From contig CALSCO010001414.1 in assembly GCA_943704415.1 (NCBI GenBank), forward strand, positions 1 through 10,293: a stretch of 10,293 nucleotides of DNA. Reading direction: 5' to 3'. Source of the stretch: Parvularia atlantis. Its lineage: Eukaryota > Opisthokonta > Rotosphaerida. Each line of letters opens with the position of its first letter. The stretch's first letter is position 1. The translations under genes and the position numbers were made by a program. This document shows, one piece after another, positions 8,101 through 10,293 of the stretch. A model generated the notes under the pieces. That model did not search any database, was not told where the DNA came from, and saw only the letters and a program-made list of their open reading frames with translations.

Positions 8101-10070
8101 GGTCTGAACGAGCGAGTCGCGCATGAGCGTGCTGAATTGGGTGTCGTCAATCTGCATGCTCATCGACATCTTAACCTAGAGGGGGCGCGGGCGCGTATGG
8201 GCACCGGCCGCATGTCATGCACGCAAGGCGACGACGCACACGCAACGCGATCTCGTTCACGCGGTGCTGGTACGCCTCGCGCTGGCCGCTGAGGAACGGA
8301 TGGCGGCCGGCCTTCTGCTCAATCGCCTGAAAGCGGGGCGGGCTAGTGAGCGGCCAGGCGCGAGCGCGGCGACTCGGCACCTGGCGGTCGCGCAGCCGCA
8401 GCACCTTCTCGAGCTGCGTGATGGCCGAGGTCGCGTTGTTGCGCACGACGGCGTCGCTAAACTCGACGCTCACGTTGAACAGCGCCGGCAGCAGCTGCAC
8501 ACGGACGGCGTGCGAGCGCGGCAGCAGCCTGGCGCGGGCCGTGCCACGGTGAGCACGCCGAGCCCCAAGGGCGTTCCCCACGCACTGGTCCACCAGGCCG
8601 AGCAGCTGCCCAAGCAGGATCGTGCCGCGCACGGCGAGCTGCTTGCTGGTCGACTTGGTGATCTCGATTAGCGCCTCCAGCAGGCCACCGTCGATGAACG
8701 CGAGCAGCAGGATCGAGAGGTAGTTGGACAGGAGGTCTTGCCGGAAGCCGCTCATGGGCGGCATGAGCCTGGCCGCGCGAGCATGAGCACCGAGGCAAGG
8801 GCGGCCCAGCGGCTGCGCGCACGTCTCAAGATGCTCGATCGTCTGCTTGGACTTGCTGCGCGCGTCTGCGTCCTTTTGCTGCAGGGCTGCACGCGAGTGT
8901 GTTTGTCAGCCGAGAGCGTGCGCAAAGGGTCATCTGGCGCACCCGTCGCAAAGTCCTCCGACCACTCGGGCGTCTGCAGCCGGAACACCTCGAAGAAGAG
9001 CTCCAAGATGGACCGCTTGATCTCCTCCGACGGCAGGTAGAGCGACTCGACCTGGCCAGTGCGAGTCAGCAGCGTGCGCACGCCGGCGCACGGGAGGGGG
9101 GCGTGCACCAGCGAACGGATCGCCCGCGTCTCCGACTGGCACAGGTAGATGATGCCCGACCACGTCTTGAGCAGCGCCGTAAGGACTTGCAGGCTGCGAG
9201 TAGCACGCAATCAGCGGCGTGGCCACAGTGCCCGCACGCCACGCACCACGGGCCGAGCTTGAGCTCCTCGTTGGGCGCCTTGCTGTACGTGTCAGTGAAG
9301 AGCGACATGACCATCTCTAGGTCAACGCCCGGGCGGATGTACGAGCGCGTGACGTTCGTGTCAAGCAGTGCGACGACGGTCATCGACAGCATCAGCGTCT
9401 GCTCGGCCGTCGCGTCCAGCATGGCACCAAAGATCTGCGTCGCGGTCAGGAGCGCGGTCGGCGCGGCCACGCGGGCCCTGCGCACCGCGCGGATGCCCCC
9501 GCACAGCGCCAGCTGCTCCATGTTGTAGAAGGCGAGCTCGCACAGCGTCTCGAGGCAGACCGAGTACAGCTTGTCGTCGGGCGACTCTGCGATCGAGACG
9601 ATGGTCGAGACGATGCCGCGCGGGACAAGGTCCGCCCCGCCTGAGACACCGCGCACGTCAGCGGCGCGGCGGTGCGTCGTGGGTGCAGTCGCGCACCCTC
9701 GATGCAGATCAGCGCCCGCACTAGCTTGAGCGCCTGCTCGCGCTCGGCGTCCAGGCGTATGTCGCGCGTGAGCGACCTGGGCGCGTCGGTGGTGAGCAAA
9801 CGCCGCCACCGGCCCGGCTGCCGTCGCACCGAACGATGAAAAGGTCCATGTGCATGTCGTACATGACCTGCGCGGCCTGCTCGTCCACGACGAGGTGCCG
9901 CAGCACGCGGAAGACGGCCGTGCGCGCGTCCTTGGGCCCGTCAATCAGCAGTGTGCGCAGGCTTTGTTGCCGCGCGCGGTGTAAGCAGCGGCCGGCGCTG
10001 ACGAGAACACACAGGCGCGCGCACCTGCTCACGACGCTCTCGAGCGACTGGTACTCGTCGATGCTGGGCA

Positions 10071-10145
<75 letters not shown>

Positions 10146-10292
10146 CTTCAGCCGAGGTCGTGCGCGCGGTGGGGGCGCCGTGCGCACCTTGAGCAGCAGC
10201 GCAAACTTGTTGAGCTGCTCGAGCTTGGCCTGGAGCGTGCTCGTGTCGCTCTTGATCGTCGTGAGGATCTCCTCGATGATGACGGCATTGCC
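5167..10292 (-). CDS. Rictor/Ste20/Avo3 homologue, TORC2 subunit (28 exons in view, 5' end missing)
   Basis: Scaffold subunit of TOR complex 2, which activates AGC kinases in control of actin, sphingolipids and growth. Exons in gene order: 10292-10188, 10074-10025, 9961-9830, 9776-9697, 9640-9486, 9434-9247, 9193-9109, 9051-8943, 8886-8823, 8768-8586, 8528-8381, 8326-8240, 8175-8050, 7985-7875, 7818-7711, 7651-7579, 7524-7460, 7399-7299, 7242-7105, 7045-6967, 6915-6766, 6710-6591, 6517-6416, 6327-6229, 6175-6035, 5982-5659, 5597-5343, 5289-5167; 1166 residues. The visible start is an HR1-like heptad helix (IKSDTSTLQAKLEQLNKF), then armadillo-like Rictor blocks. Anchors shared with human RICTOR: KTWSGIIYL, VRGTILLGQLL, LMRDSLVQTEKQFTKWNW, ILLSKVLTAA, PHFYGELVSTKKGCDIL, LWALGHIGSKPLG and LRGTAFYALGLIS. 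The last exons add a low-complexity Ala/Pro/Ser linker and a helical tail (ELYFDVIALLDLYRFRLNVRRFMHELF). No kinase domain is expected. Least certain: the 8769-8822 intron and two acceptors with in-frame alternatives. Confidence 0.93.
5290..5342 (-). other. Last Rictor intron, with an alternative acceptor 15 nt upstream
   Basis: The chosen acceptor (CCGCAG, ending at 5290) gives a 53-bp intron with a good CTGAAC branch point. An upstream CAG ending at 5305 would give 38 bp with no branch site and add five residues (LNRPQ). Both keep the frame. The longer intron fits the length distribution better. Confidence 0.6.
5983..6034 (-). other. GC-AG intron in Rictor (52 bp)
   Basis: The donor is AAG|GCACGG and the acceptor is CCGCAG, with CTCAC as the likely branch. 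It joins YALGLISK to TQAGQELLGDYGWE, restoring the conserved Rictor segment in which GLIS is followed by a short G.. and then W. Length 52 is not 3n, so removal is required, and the only GT before the acceptor would leave a 22-bp intron. Confidence 0.85.
6358..6402 (-). repeat. (CAGG)n tetranucleotide repeat in a Rictor intron
   Basis: About 45 bases of imperfect CAGG/GGCA units lie in the 6328-6415 intron. Without them that intron would be about 43 bp, so the repeat explains why it is one of the longest (88 bp). On the transcript strand it reads as CCTG repeats. Confidence 0.9.
7072..7088 (-). repeat. C17 homopolymer (G17 on the Rictor transcript)
   Basis: Seventeen consecutive C lie inside the 7046-7104 intron, which joins SDW to GIRYL. 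Length is likely unstable and prone to sequencing error, but being intronic it does not affect the protein frame. Confidence 0.95.
9435..9485 (-). other. 51-bp stopless Rictor intron inside an open frame
   Basis: The donor GTGCGC, branch CTGAC and acceptor GACGCAG lie inside an uninterrupted reading frame. Removing it gives 45 residues between CGGIRA and VDLE, nearly the human RICTOR spacing of about 46; keeping it adds 17 residues that match nothing in the family. It is easily missed by ORF-based gene calling. Confidence 0.75.
10076..10142 (-). repeat. (GT)33 microsatellite in a Rictor intron
   Basis: Sixty-seven bases of perfect GT/TG alternation lie in the 10075-10187 intron, the longest intron in the window (113 bp). 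The transcript strand is a CA repeat running right up to the acceptor CACAG, separating a CTGAAG-type branch candidate from the splice site. Confidence 0.95.
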
Positions 10293-10293
10293 T

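Noticed and set aside
9066-9944. A 292-residue continuous minus-strand frame as one Rictor exon
   Set aside because: Homology enters and leaves it at splice sites (9640 to 9486 and 9434 to 9247). Its first and last parts read non-homologous sequence.

Overview
The window is nuclear DNA from a eukaryote with a compact, GC-rich and very intron-dense genome. The best guess is a fungus, probably a basidiomycete, because the Rictor homologue seems to start with a fungal-type HR1-like coiled coil, the Lon C-terminus looks fungal, the introns are tiny (mostly 50-65 bp), and GTGCG donors, CTNAC-like branch points and CAG acceptors recur. TORC2 rules out a plant or green alga. The lineage within fungi is not fixed by the sequence. 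What looks like a chain of frameshifts in every gene is explained by spliceosomal introns: I resolve 47 inside coding regions, and after removing them each reading frame closes exactly.

Layout, left to right: (1) plus strand, 83-1854, the 3' part of a mitochondrial-type Lon protease (10 exons in view, 409 residues, Walker A lost off the left edge). (2) Plus strand, 1912-3501, only 57 bp later, a complete SIRT4-like class II sirtuin (9 exons, 360 residues) with an 11-nt microexon. (3) Minus strand, 3534-5170, convergent with the sirtuin across a 32-bp gap, a complete JmjC/cupin-type 2-oxoglutarate Fe(II) dioxygenase with an N-terminal membrane anchor (4 exons, 495 residues). (4) Minus strand, 5167-10292, a Rictor/Ste20/Avo3 homologue (TORC2 subunit; 28 exons, 1166 residues in view, N-terminus off the right edge). 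Its stop codon overlaps the JmjC start codon as ATGA. There is no gene-free stretch over 300 bp.

The first two genes plausibly both act in the mitochondrial matrix (proteolysis and NAD-dependent deacylation or ADP-ribosylation). Rictor works in TORC2 signalling at membranes. The JmjC protein is likely membrane-tethered and has no assigned substrate. The four do not form an obvious single pathway. The most unusual content is in gene architecture and splicing: three GC-AG introns that all start GCACG, a microexon encoding the core of the sirtuin catalytic loop, a same-strand ATGA gene overlap, overlapping convergent 3' ends, many stopless introns of length 3n, and microsatellites housed in introns. 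I found no mobile element, CRISPR array, tRNA or rRNA.
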